From: Parahoeflea alexandrii
Lineage (GTDB): Bacteria; Pseudomonadota; Alphaproteobacteria; Rhizobiales; Rhizobiaceae
Assembly: GCF_024105735.1 (NCBI RefSeq)
Contig: NZ_JAAAML010000001.1
Location: forward strand, 939,809-1,003,808
Reading direction: 5' to 3'
Length of the DNA: 64,000 nucleotides
Shown here piece by piece: positions 16,818 to 24,262 of this stretch. A program made the translations under genes and the position numbers. Numbering within the stretch: the stretch's first letter is position 1; each line of letters opens with the position of its first letter. Under the pieces are notes generated by a model. It had not been told where the DNA came from. It saw nothing but the letters and a program-made list of their open reading frames with translations, and did no database searches.

Positions 16818-17981
16818 GTGTTCACAGCAAGCATGAATTTCGGGCTTGGCGAAGAGATCGATGCGCTCCGCGATACGGTTTCGCGCTTTGCCGCCGACCG
16901 GATCGCGCCGGTTGCCGACGAGACCGACCGCGACAACCAGTTTCCCATGCATCTGTGGCAGGAGATGGGTGCACTCGGACTGCTTGGCATGACAGCGAAC
17001 CCGCATTTCGGCGGCACCGGCATGAGCTATCTCGCCCATGTGGTGGCTATGGAGGAGATCAGCCGCGCATCCGCCTCGATCGGCCTGTCCTACGGCGCGC
17101 ATTCCAACCTGTGCGTCAACCAGATCAACCGCTGGGGCAACGAGGCACAGAAGCAGAAGTATCTCCCCAAGCTCTGCTCCGGCGAGAATGTCGGGGCGCT
17201 GGCGATGAGCGAGCCCGGCTCGGGCTCGGATGTGGTGTCGATGAAGCTGCGCGCCGAGAAGCGCAATGACCGCTACGTGCTCAACGGCAGCAAGATGTGG
17301 ATCACCAACGGGCCCGATGCCAACACGCTGGTGGTCTATGCCAAGACGGACCCGGACGCGAAATCGCGCGGCATCACCGCATTCCTGATCGAGAAGGGCA
17401 TGGCCGGGTTCTCGACCGCGCAGAAGCTCGACAAGCTCGGAATGCGCGGCTCCAACACCTGCGAGCTGGTGTTCGAGGACTGCGAAGTGCCGTTCGAGAG
17501 CGTGCTCGGCGAGGAGGGCCAGGGCGCCAGGATCCTGATGTCCGGGCTCGATTACGAACGGGTGGTGCTTGCCGGCGGACCGCTCGGCATCATGGCCGCG
17601 GCCATGGACGTCGTCGTGCCTTACTGCCATGAGCGCAAGCAGTTCGGCGAGCCGATCGGCAATTTCCAGCTGATGCAGGGCAAGCTCGCAGACATGTACA
17701 CGACGATGAACGCCTGCCGGGCCTATGTCTATGCGGTGGCGCAGGCCTGCGACCGTGGCGAAACCACCCGCAAGGATGCGGCGGGCTGTATTCTCTACGC
17801 GGCCGAGAAAGCGACGCAGGTGGCGCTGGAAGCGATCCAGGCGCTGGGTGGAAACGGCTACATCAACGACTATTCGACCGGCCGGCTGTTGCGCGACGCC
17901 AAGCTCTACGAGATCGGCGCGGGAACGTCCGAGGTGCGCCGCATGCTGATCGGGCGCGAAATGATGGCGGAAACGGCGTGA
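16818..17981 (+). CDS. Isovaleryl-CoA dehydrogenase-like acyl-CoA dehydrogenase
   Basis: A 387-residue FAD enzyme of the acyl-CoA dehydrogenase family. It would oxidise isovaleryl-CoA to 3-methylcrotonyl-CoA in leucine breakdown, passing electrons to ETF. The catalytic base fits the isovaleryl-type position: Glu at about residue 247 in '[14 protein letters not shown]', which is diagnostic for this subfamily. '[19 protein letters not shown]' and '[20 protein letters not shown]' are the usual family signatures. The GTG start at 16818 is chosen because AAGGA at 16805-16809 is 8 bases upstream and the length matches the family; ATG 16833 has no such site. It starts 1 base after the TetR stop. The methylcrotonyl-CoA carboxylase genes downstream fit the pathway, although a foreign-looking gene now separates them. 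Confidence 0.9.
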   Translation: MFTASMNFGLGEEIDALRDTVSRFAADRIAPVADETDRDNQFPMHLWQEMGALGLLGMTANPHFGGTGMSYLAHVVAMEEISRASASIGLSYGAHSNLCVNQINRWGNEAQKQKYLPKLCSGENVGALAMSEPGSGSDVVSMKLRAEKRNDRYVLNGSKMWITNGPDANTLVVYAKTDPDAKSRGITAFLIEKGMAGFSTAQKLDKLGMRGSNTCELVFEDCEVPFESVLGEEGQGARILMSGLDYERVVLAGGPLGIMAAAMDVVVPYCHERKQFGEPIGNFQLMQGKLADMYTTMNACRAYVYAVAQACDRGETTRKDAAGCILYAAEKATQVALEAIQALGGNGYINDYSTGRLLRDAKLYEIGAGTSEVRRMLIGREMMAETA

Positions 17982-18535
17982 TGGCGCAAAAACACTTGAT
18001 GATAGCGATCAATTGGTACGGACCATATTTCTCAGTCGAGGAAGCGTCAAAAGCGGCCAAAGAGGACTACGGGTACGGACTCTATATGGGGATCGGTAAG
18101 CAACCTTATGAGCGCGATTCAAATTTGCAATATGTCGGAATAAGCGAGTCTCTCGGCTCTCGTATTGGAAGTGCACATCATAAACTGTTTAATATTACTC
18201 GTGACTTTCAACTCTGGATGGGCGAGCCTGCTACAGCCGAGCCATCCGGGCCGAAGATGAAAGTTACCCGAGCAACTCTGGATAATGCCGAATGGTTGCA
18301 CTCGTATTTTCTAGACCTTCCTCTCAATGCGAATAAGAAGTCTCTTCCAAAAAGAAGTGTGTCTGTTTTGAACCGGTGGTGGAAGACAGACTACGTAACT
18401 CCTCGAAAAAGGCGTCCTCACTCTGAATGGCCTGATCTGATAGATTTCCCATACTCGGATGAGCTTGATGCTCGTTGTGTTTGGTTTGGGTCACCTGGAC
18501 GACAGATCAAATTTTCTGCACCGGAGTACGAGTGA
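17981..18535 (+). CDS. GIY-YIG-like protein of low GC, probable horizontal insertion
   Basis: A 184-residue protein of no family I can name with certainty. Residues about 31-55 contain 'GYGLYMGIG' followed by 'LQYVGISESLGSRI', matching the spacing of the GIY and YIG strands of the GIY-YIG nuclease fold ('GlY...YVGiS...lgsRl'). The following 'AHHKLF' region is poorly matched. Hand counts on four 60-base lines give 106 of 240 G+C (44%), against 39 of 60 (65%) in the preceding gene. A, T-rich codons and rare codons such as ATA and AGA are frequent. The ATG overlaps the dehydrogenase stop (TGATG), and the stop is 9 bases before the carboxylase beta gene, so it sits precisely in the middle of a metabolic operon. 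A nuclease or DNA-repair-like role is a guess. Confidence 0.65.
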   Translation: MAQKHLMIAINWYGPYFSVEEASKAAKEDYGYGLYMGIGKQPYERDSNLQYVGISESLGSRIGSAHHKLFNITRDFQLWMGEPATAEPSGPKMKVTRATLDNAEWLHSYFLDLPLNANKKSLPKRSVSVLNRWWKTDYVTPRKRRPHSEWPDLIDFPYSDELDARCVWFGSPGRQIKFSAPEYE

Positions 18536-18544
18536 GTATTATTC

Positions 18545-20161
18545 ATGACCATCATGCAATCCAAAATCTCCACCGGCTCGCAAGCCTTCAAGGACAACGC
18601 GGCGCGGATGGCTGCGCAAATTGCCGAGACGGCAGCGGCGGCCGCTCTGCACGGGCTGGGCGGGCCGGAGGCTTCGCGCGAGCGTCATGTCGGACGCGGC
18701 AAATTGTTGCCGCGCGACCGGGTGGCGACACTGCTGGACCCGGATTCGCCGTTTCTCGAGATCGGACGTTTCGCGGCGCACGACCTTTATGGCGGAGACA
18801 TCGCTTCGGCTGGCGTGATCGCGGGCATCGGTCGGGTCAGGGGCCGCGACGTGATGGTGGTGTGCAACGACGCCACGGTGAAGGGCGGCACCTATTACCC
18901 GCTGACGGTGAAGAAGCATCTCAGGGCCCAGGAAATTGCGCTCGAGAACAATCTGCCGTGCGTTTACCTGGTCGATTCGGGCGGCGCCAACCTGCCCAAC
19001 CAGGACGAGGTGTTTCCCGACCGGGACCATTTCGGACGGATCTTCTTCAACCAGGCGAACATGAGTGCCGCGGGGATCGCACAGATTGCCGTGGTGATGG
19101 GGTCCTGCACAGCGGGCGGCGCCTATGTGCCGGCGATGAGCGACGAGACCATCATCGTGCGCGATCAGGGCACGATCTTTCTTGCCGGTCCGCCGCTGGT
19201 CAAGGCCGCCACCGGCGAGGTGGTCAGCGCCGAGGATCTGGGCGGCGGCGACGTGCACACGCGGCTGTCGGGCGTCGCCGATCATCTCGCCGACAATGAC
19301 GCGCATGCGCTGGAACTGGCGCGCCAGGCGGTGGCCAATCTCAACGGAAGGGGCAGGGTGGGGCTCTGCCAGATGGACTGTTTGCCACCCGAAGATCCGC
19401 TCTACGATCCGGCGGAAATCGCCGGCATCATTCCCGCCGACACCCGCCAGCCCTACGATATCCGCGAGGTGATTGCCCGCATCGTCGACGGCTCACGGTT
19501 CGACGAGTTCAAGGCGCGCTATGGCACCACTATTGTCTGCGGCTTCGCCCATGTGATGGGCATGCCGGTCGGCATCGTCGCCAACAATGGAGTGCTGTTT
19601 TCCGAAAGCGCGGTGAAGGCGGCGCATTTCGTCGAACTGTGCTCGCAGCGCAAGATCCCGCTCGTCTTCCTGCAGAACATAACCGGCTTCATGGTCGGGC
19701 AGAAGTATGAGGCTGGCGGCATTGCCAAGGACGGCGCCAAAATGGTGACCGCTGTGGCGACCACCAAGGTGCCGAAGATCACCATGATTGTCGGCGGCTC
19801 CTTCGGCGCGGGCAATTACGGCATGTGCGGCCGGGCCTATTCGCCCCGCTTCCTGTGGACCTGGCCCAACAGCCGCATCTCGGTGATGGGTGGTGAACAG
19901 GCGGCGGGCGTGCTTGCCACGGTCCGGCGCGACGCCATCGAACGCAAGGGTGGCGAGTGGTCGACTGAGGATGAAGCCGAGTTCAAGCGCCCGACCATCG
20001 AGATGTTCGAGCGGCAGTCGCACCCGCTCTATGCCTCGGCGCGGCTATGGGATGACGGCATCATCAACCCGCTGAAATCCCGCGAGATCCTGGCGCTGAG
20101 CCTGTCGGCGGCGCTGAATGCACCGGTTGAGGACACGAAGTTCGGCGTGTTCCGGATGTGA
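18545..20161 (+). CDS. Methylcrotonyl-CoA carboxylase beta (carboxyltransferase) subunit
   Basis: A 538-residue carboxyltransferase that transfers CO2 from biotin to 3-methylcrotonyl-CoA, giving 3-methylglutaconyl-CoA. The length, the N-terminal '[22 protein letters not shown]' and the C-terminal '[26 protein letters not shown]' are those of MCC beta (LiuB/MccB) rather than propionyl-CoA carboxylase. Crotonase-fold oxyanion glycines are seen in '[15 protein letters not shown]' and '[19 protein letters not shown]'. The biotin-carrying partner is at 21458, separated by two unrelated small genes. Geranyl-CoA carboxylase cannot be excluded from sequence alone. The start ATG 18545 has only a weak purine stretch (GAGTGAG) upstream, possibly the result of the gene insertion just before it. 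Confidence 0.92.
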   Translation: MTIMQSKISTGSQAFKDNAARMAAQIAETAAAAALHGLGGPEASRERHVGRGKLLPRDRVATLLDPDSPFLEIGRFAAHDLYGGDIASAGVIAGIGRVRGRDVMVVCNDATVKGGTYYPLTVKKHLRAQEIALENNLPCVYLVDSGGANLPNQDEVFPDRDHFGRIFFNQANMSAAGIAQIAVVMGSCTAGGAYVPAMSDETIIVRDQGTIFLAGPPLVKAATGEVVSAEDLGGGDVHTRLSGVADHLADNDAHALELARQAVANLNGRGRVGLCQMDCLPPEDPLYDPAEIAGIIPADTRQPYDIREVIARIVDGSRFDEFKARYGTTIVCGFAHVMGMPVGIVANNGVLFSESAVKAAHFVELCSQRKIPLVFLQNITGFMVGQKYEAGGIAKDGAKMVTAVATTKVPKITMIVGGSFGAGNYGMCGRAYSPRFLWTWPNSRISVMGGEQAAGVLATVRRDAIERKGGEWSTEDEAEFKRPTIEMFERQSHPLYASARLWDDGIINPLKSREILALSLSAALNAPVEDTKFGVFRM

Positions 20162-20165
20162 TGAC

Positions 20166-20993
20166 ATGAATTGGGAAACACCGGAGACATTCATGTTCGA
20201 GGGCCATCGCATCTGCTGGGGTGCGCTTGGCGAAGGTGAACCTGTTGTGCTGATGCACGGGACGCCGTTCTGGTCTTACGAATGGGCCCGGCTGGCGCCA
20301 CTGCTGGCGCTTGAGCGCAAGGTCTATTTCTTTGACATGCTTGGCTACGGCAATTCTGACCGGCCGGATGCGGATGTGTCGCTGGGTGTCCAGAACCGGG
20401 TGTTCGCGGCGCTGATGAAGCACTGGCACCTCAACGCGCCGGATGTCGTTGCTCATGATTTCGGCGGGGCGACGGCCTTGCGGGCGCATCTGATCAACCG
20501 GGTGGATTACAACAGCCTGACCCTGATTGATCCTGTGGCCATCCGTCCCTGGGGGTCGCCGCTGGTGCAGCACGTCAGACATCATGAGGCGGCGTTCGCC
20601 GGTATGCCTGGCTACATGCATGAAGCGATCCTGCCTGCCTATCTGAAATCAGCAATGAAGCGGGAAGCGACGGACGAGGTTCTGGCGCCTTATGCCGAGC
20701 AATGGATTGGCGGGTGCCAGCAGGCCTCGTTCTACAGGCAGATCGCGCAGATGGATCAGCGCTTCACCGATGAGGTGCAGGATCGATATTCGGAAATCCG
20801 TTGTCCGGTCATGATCCTTTGGGGCGAGGACGATGAATGGATCCCGATCGAGCGCGGACGGGAGCTGCATGCAATGATTCCGGGGTCGCAGTTCATTTCC
20901 GTTCCCGGGGCCGGTCACCTGGTGCAGGAGGATGCTTCTGAAGCGATCGCCTTCCATCTCCAAAGGTTCCTCCGGACAAGAGGACGGGCATGA
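20166..20993 (+). CDS. Alpha/beta hydrolase with Asp nucleophile (haloalkane dehalogenase / epoxide hydrolase type)
   Basis: A 275-residue alpha/beta hydrolase. The oxyanion loop 'HGTPFWSYEW' is at about residue 31 and the nucleophile elbow is 'AHDFGG', with Asp at about residue 98 instead of Ser. The acid Asp lies in 'WGEDDEW' (about 224) and the His in 'GAGHLVQ' (about 251). An Asp nucleophile is known from haloalkane dehalogenases, fluoroacetate dehalogenases and epoxide hydrolases. The Trp that usually follows it in dehalogenases is Phe here, so the substrate is open. The gene starts 4 bases after the carboxylase beta stop and is followed by ASCH and carboxylase alpha genes. It is therefore part of the transcript, although no step of leucine breakdown needs it. 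Confidence 0.82.
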   Translation: MNWETPETFMFEGHRICWGALGEGEPVVLMHGTPFWSYEWARLAPLLALERKVYFFDMLGYGNSDRPDADVSLGVQNRVFAALMKHWHLNAPDVVAHDFGGATALRAHLINRVDYNSLTLIDPVAIRPWGSPLVQHVRHHEAAFAGMPGYMHEAILPAYLKSAMKREATDEVLAPYAEQWIGGCQQASFYRQIAQMDQRFTDEVQDRYSEIRCPVMILWGEDDEWIPIERGRELHAMIPGSQFISVPGAGHLVQEDASEAIAFHLQRFLRTRGRA

Positions 20994-21029
20994 TGGTTGG
21001 CATATCCGCGGCATATGTTGGAGAAACCT

Positions 21030-21461
21030 GTGAAGCCTGACCTGAAATCCGTTCTGGAACGCTATCCGAGCGCACAGACCTACAGACCCGGTGACGGAGA
21101 AAAGCTGAATCGCCTGATCATCGACCTGATGCGCGCGGGCCGGAAGACGGCGACCTGCGCGGTGCCCGATGAGTTCGCCGATGATCCGGATTCCTGTCCC
21201 GTGGTCGGACGCATCGACATCGCGCTTGACTGGAACAGCGACCCAGCGCTGGCGACGCGCACACTGAGCCTTGAGACAATCAGTTACGCGCAGATGGACG
21301 AGAGTCGGATCCCGGCGCAGGGCGAATTCGAGGATCTGGAGGACTGGCGCAGGGGCTACCGTGCCTACTACCAGCGCCAGGGCTCATTCGATCCTGAGAT
21401 GATCTTTATCTACGAGCGGTTCGAAGTTGTTGAAGATTTCGCCGCGGAGGAGCCGACATGA
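21030..21461 (+). CDS. ASCH domain protein
   Basis: A 143-residue protein with the ASCH fold signature: 'LIIDLMRAGRKTATCAVPDEF' (the conserved GxKxxT-like strand region) and a C-terminal 'YRAYYQRQGSFDPEMIFIYERFEVVEDF'. ASCH domains resemble PUA domains and are thought to bind RNA or nucleosides; a related family member has amidohydrolase activity on modified cytidine. GGAG at 21018-21021 lies 8 bases before GTG 21030, which I take as the start; ATG 21015 is the alternative. The stop overlaps the carboxylase alpha start (ATGA), so it is translationally coupled to it. Its link to leucine catabolism is unexplained. Confidence 0.78.
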   Translation: MKPDLKSVLERYPSAQTYRPGDGEKLNRLIIDLMRAGRKTATCAVPDEFADDPDSCPVVGRIDIALDWNSDPALATRTLSLETISYAQMDESRIPAQGEFEDLEDWRRGYRAYYQRQGSFDPEMIFIYERFEVVEDFAAEEPT

Positions 21462-23464
21462 ACACGATCAGCAAAATCCTCATCGCCAACCGGGGCGAGA
21501 TTGCTTGCCGGATCATCCGCACGGCGCGAAAAATGGGTATCGCCACGGTCGCGGTTTACTCCGAAGCCGACGCAGGCGCGCTGCATGTCGAAATGGCCGA
21601 TGAGGCGGTGCTGATCGGCAGCGCCGCGGCCTCGGAGAGCTATCTCAAGGTCGACGTGATCCTCGATGCCGCGAAGCGCACCGGAGCCAATGCGATCCAT
21701 CCGGGCTACGGTTTCCTGTCGGAAAATCCCGAATTCGTGGAAAAGGTCGAGAAGGCAGGGCTGATCTTCATCGGGCCGTCGGCCAAGGCAATCCGCGCCA
21801 TGGGCCTCAAGGATGCGGCGAAAGCGCTGATGGAAAAGGCCGATGTACCTGTTGTTCCAGGCTATCACGGCGAGGCGCAGGACCTGGTGGTGCTGGCGGG
21901 CAAGGCAAACGAGATTGGTTTTCCGGTGCTGATCAAGGCGCGCGCCGGCGGCGGCGGCAAGGGCATGCGCAAGGTCGACGTCCAGGCTGATTTCCCGGCG
22001 GCGCTGTCTTCGGCACGGCGAGAGGCCAAGGCTTCGTTCGGCGATGACCGGGTGCTCGTCGAGAAATATGTCGCAACCCCGCGGCACATCGAGATCCAGG
22101 TGTTTGGCGACAATCATGGCAACGTGGTGCATCTGTTCGAGCGCGACTGCTCGGCGCAGCGCCGGCACCAGAAGGTGATCGAGGAAGCGCCCGCGCCGGA
22201 CATGCCTGAGGATATGCGGGCTGCAATGGGTGCTGCCGCCGTGGCTGCGGCCAAGGCGATCAGCTATTCGGGTGCGGGGACGGTCGAGTTCATTGTCGAT
22301 GCTTCGAACGGGCTCAAGGCTGACAAGTTCTGGTTCATGGAGATGAACACGCGGCTGCAGGTGGAGCATCCGGTCACGGAACTGATCACCGGGCTGGACC
22401 TGGTCGAATGGCAGATCCGCGTGGCCGCCGGCGAGACACTGCCGATGGGCCAGGACGAACTCTCGATCAACGGCCATGCGGTCGAGGCGCGGATCTATGC
22501 CGAGGACGCGGAGAAGGGCTTTCTGCCCGCCGTCGGCCGGCTGATGCATCTGAGATTTCCCGAGGGCGACATCCGGATCGATGCCGGAGTGCGGGCAGGC
22601 GACGAGATCACGCCGTTCTACGATCCGATGATTGCCAAGGTGATTGCGCATGGCAAGACCCGGGCTGAAGCGCTGGGCAAACTGGCGGGCGCGCTGGGCC
22701 GGACCGAGATTGCCGGCACCGTGACCAACACGGCATTCCTCGCGCGGCTGTGCCGGGACGCGGATTTTGCGGCGGGACGGCTCGATACCGGGCTGATCGA
22801 CCGCAATATCGCCAGCCTGACCGAGCAGGTTTCAGCGCCTGACGCCATCGTGGCGCTGGCGGTGCTCGCAGCGTCGGGGATGGTTCCGCCGGAGAGGTCA
22901 AATACCGGTTCGGTCGCGGAGATCGGTCCCTTCGAAAACTGGGGATCTCCGATGCGGTCGGTGACGCTTGAGGCCAACGGAGCGGCGCATGGCTTCCGGG
23001 TTTTGCGGGAGGGCGATTCTGCGTGGCGGATAGCCGGGAGCGGTCTCCAATCGTCCGACATGCTGTTGAACGCAGTTGAATGCAAACATGATGAGTGGGC
23101 TTTCCGCGCTGGTGGCGTGACACAGCGCTGCCGGCTGGTTCAAGGCAGCACGGAAGTGGCGGTGTTCCATGAGGGGCTGACCCACCGGTTCGCCAAGCCG
23201 CAGGGCAGCCGCGCCGATGATCTGGCATCCGGCGGAGACCAGGTGGTCTCGGCCATGCCAGGGATCATCAAGCAGGTGCTCGTGGCTCAGGGCCAGGAGG
23301 TCAAGTCCGGCGAGGCGATGGTGATCATGGAAGCCATGAAGATGGAAATGACGCTGTCTGCGCCGCGCGATGGCGTGGTGGGGGAGGTTCTGGTAAGTGT
23401 AGGCGCGCAGGTATCCGACGGCGTCAGCCTGGTGATGCTGCAGAGCGAAGCGGCTGCGGGCTGA
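21458..23464 (+). CDS. Methylcrotonyl-CoA carboxylase alpha subunit (biotin carboxylase + BCCP)
   Basis: A 668-residue biotin-dependent subunit. The biotin carboxylase N-terminal part opens 'ISKILIANRGEIACRIIRTARKMG'. The ATP-grasp glycine loop 'RAGGGGKGMRKV' is at about residue 162 and the 'EMNTRLQVEHPVTE' motif at about 290. The C-terminal biotinyl domain has the acceptor lysine in 'EAMKMEM' at about residue 627. With the beta subunit at 18545 it carboxylates methylcrotonyl-CoA using ATP and bicarbonate. The gene overlaps the ASCH stop. The hydratase (LiuC) and HMG-CoA lyase (LiuE) that complete the pathway are not in the window. Confidence 0.93.
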   Translation: MNTISKILIANRGEIACRIIRTARKMGIATVAVYSEADAGALHVEMADEAVLIGSAAASESYLKVDVILDAAKRTGANAIHPGYGFLSENPEFVEKVEKAGLIFIGPSAKAIRAMGLKDAAKALMEKADVPVVPGYHGEAQDLVVLAGKANEIGFPVLIKARAGGGGKGMRKVDVQADFPAALSSARREAKASFGDDRVLVEKYVATPRHIEIQVFGDNHGNVVHLFERDCSAQRRHQKVIEEAPAPDMPEDMRAAMGAAAVAAAKAISYSGAGTVEFIVDASNGLKADKFWFMEMNTRLQVEHPVTELITGLDLVEWQIRVAAGETLPMGQDELSINGHAVEARIYAEDAEKGFLPAVGRLMHLRFPEGDIRIDAGVRAGDEITPFYDPMIAKVIAHGKTRAEALGKLAGALGRTEIAGTVTNTAFLARLCRDADFAAGRLDTGLIDRNIASLTEQVSAPDAIVALAVLAASGMVPPERSNTGSVAEIGPFENWGSPMRSVTLEANGAAHGFRVLREGDSAWRIAGSGLQSSDMLLNAVECKHDEWAFRAGGVTQRCRLVQGSTEVAVFHEGLTHRFAKPQGSRADDLASGGDQVVSAMPGIIKQVLVAQGQEVKSGEAMVIMEAMKMEMTLSAPRDGVVGEVLVSVGAQVSDGVSLVMLQSEAAAG

Positions 23465-23590
23465 GGCGCAGGATCTCCGCCTGACGGCCGCATATGCGCG
23501 TCTGCGGTTTGCGGCATGGCTGGTTGACAGCGAAGCTGCAGACACCAGATTCGATCTGCGGAAACACACCCACGAAAGCAGGAATCCTTC

Positions 23591-24136
23591 ATGACCGAGA
23601 CACCCGAAACAGTCCTCGATTTCTGGTTCAACGATCTGGTCCCGAAAGACTGGTTCGTCAAGAACGAGGAACTGGACAAGCGAATTGCCGAGCGATTTTC
23701 CGGTCTGCACCTTGCCCTGTCACGCGAGGTCGGCGAGGCCTGGCGGGCAACGCCGGACGCCCGACTGGCACTTGTCATCGTCTTCGATCAGTTTCCGCGC
23801 AACATCTATCGTGGTTCGCCGCTGGCCTTCGCCACCGATGGCCTTGCGCTGAAGGAAGCCAAGGCGGCACTGGCGGTGGGAGCGGACAAGAGCATCGATG
23901 AAAACCGACGGGCGTTTTTCTACATGCCTTTCGAACACGCCGAGGACATGGACGAACAGGAACGTTGCGTGGCGCTGTTCGAGGCGCTCGGCAACGAGAA
24001 CTACCTCGATTACGCCCACCAGCATCTTGATGTGATCAAGCGCTTTCGCCGGTTCCCGCACCGCAATCCCATCCTCGGCCGGACGTCAACGCCGGAGGAG
24101 AAAGCCTATCTGGCCGAGCCCGGTGCAGGCTTCTGA
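23591..24136 (+). CDS. DUF924 family protein
   Basis: A 181-residue soluble, largely alpha-helical protein with the DUF924 pattern: N-terminal 'ETVLDFWFNDLVPKDWF', central 'LALVIVFDQFPRNIYRG', 'FFYMPFEHAEDMDEQER' and C-terminal 'RFRRFPHRNPILGRTSTPEE'. The family has a TPR-like fold and no known biochemical role. AGGA lies about 8 bases before ATG 23591. It stands alone: 126 bases separate it from the carboxylase gene and 126 from the channel gene. Confidence 0.88.
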   Translation: MTETPETVLDFWFNDLVPKDWFVKNEELDKRIAERFSGLHLALSREVGEAWRATPDARLALVIVFDQFPRNIYRGSPLAFATDGLALKEAKAALAVGADKSIDENRRAFFYMPFEHAEDMDEQERCVALFEALGNENYLDYAHQHLDVIKRFRRFPHRNPILGRTSTPEEKAYLAEPGAGF

Positions 24137-24262
24137 GTTTTCTGGCAAGCCTTACTCTTGTCACAGCGCCGGTCCATTGGCGGTGACAGAGCGGTCATCG
24201 TTTGAGAACCGCTGCGAGCCTGCTATGGATGGTCGGGTACTTTGTGAATGGACAGGAACTTC

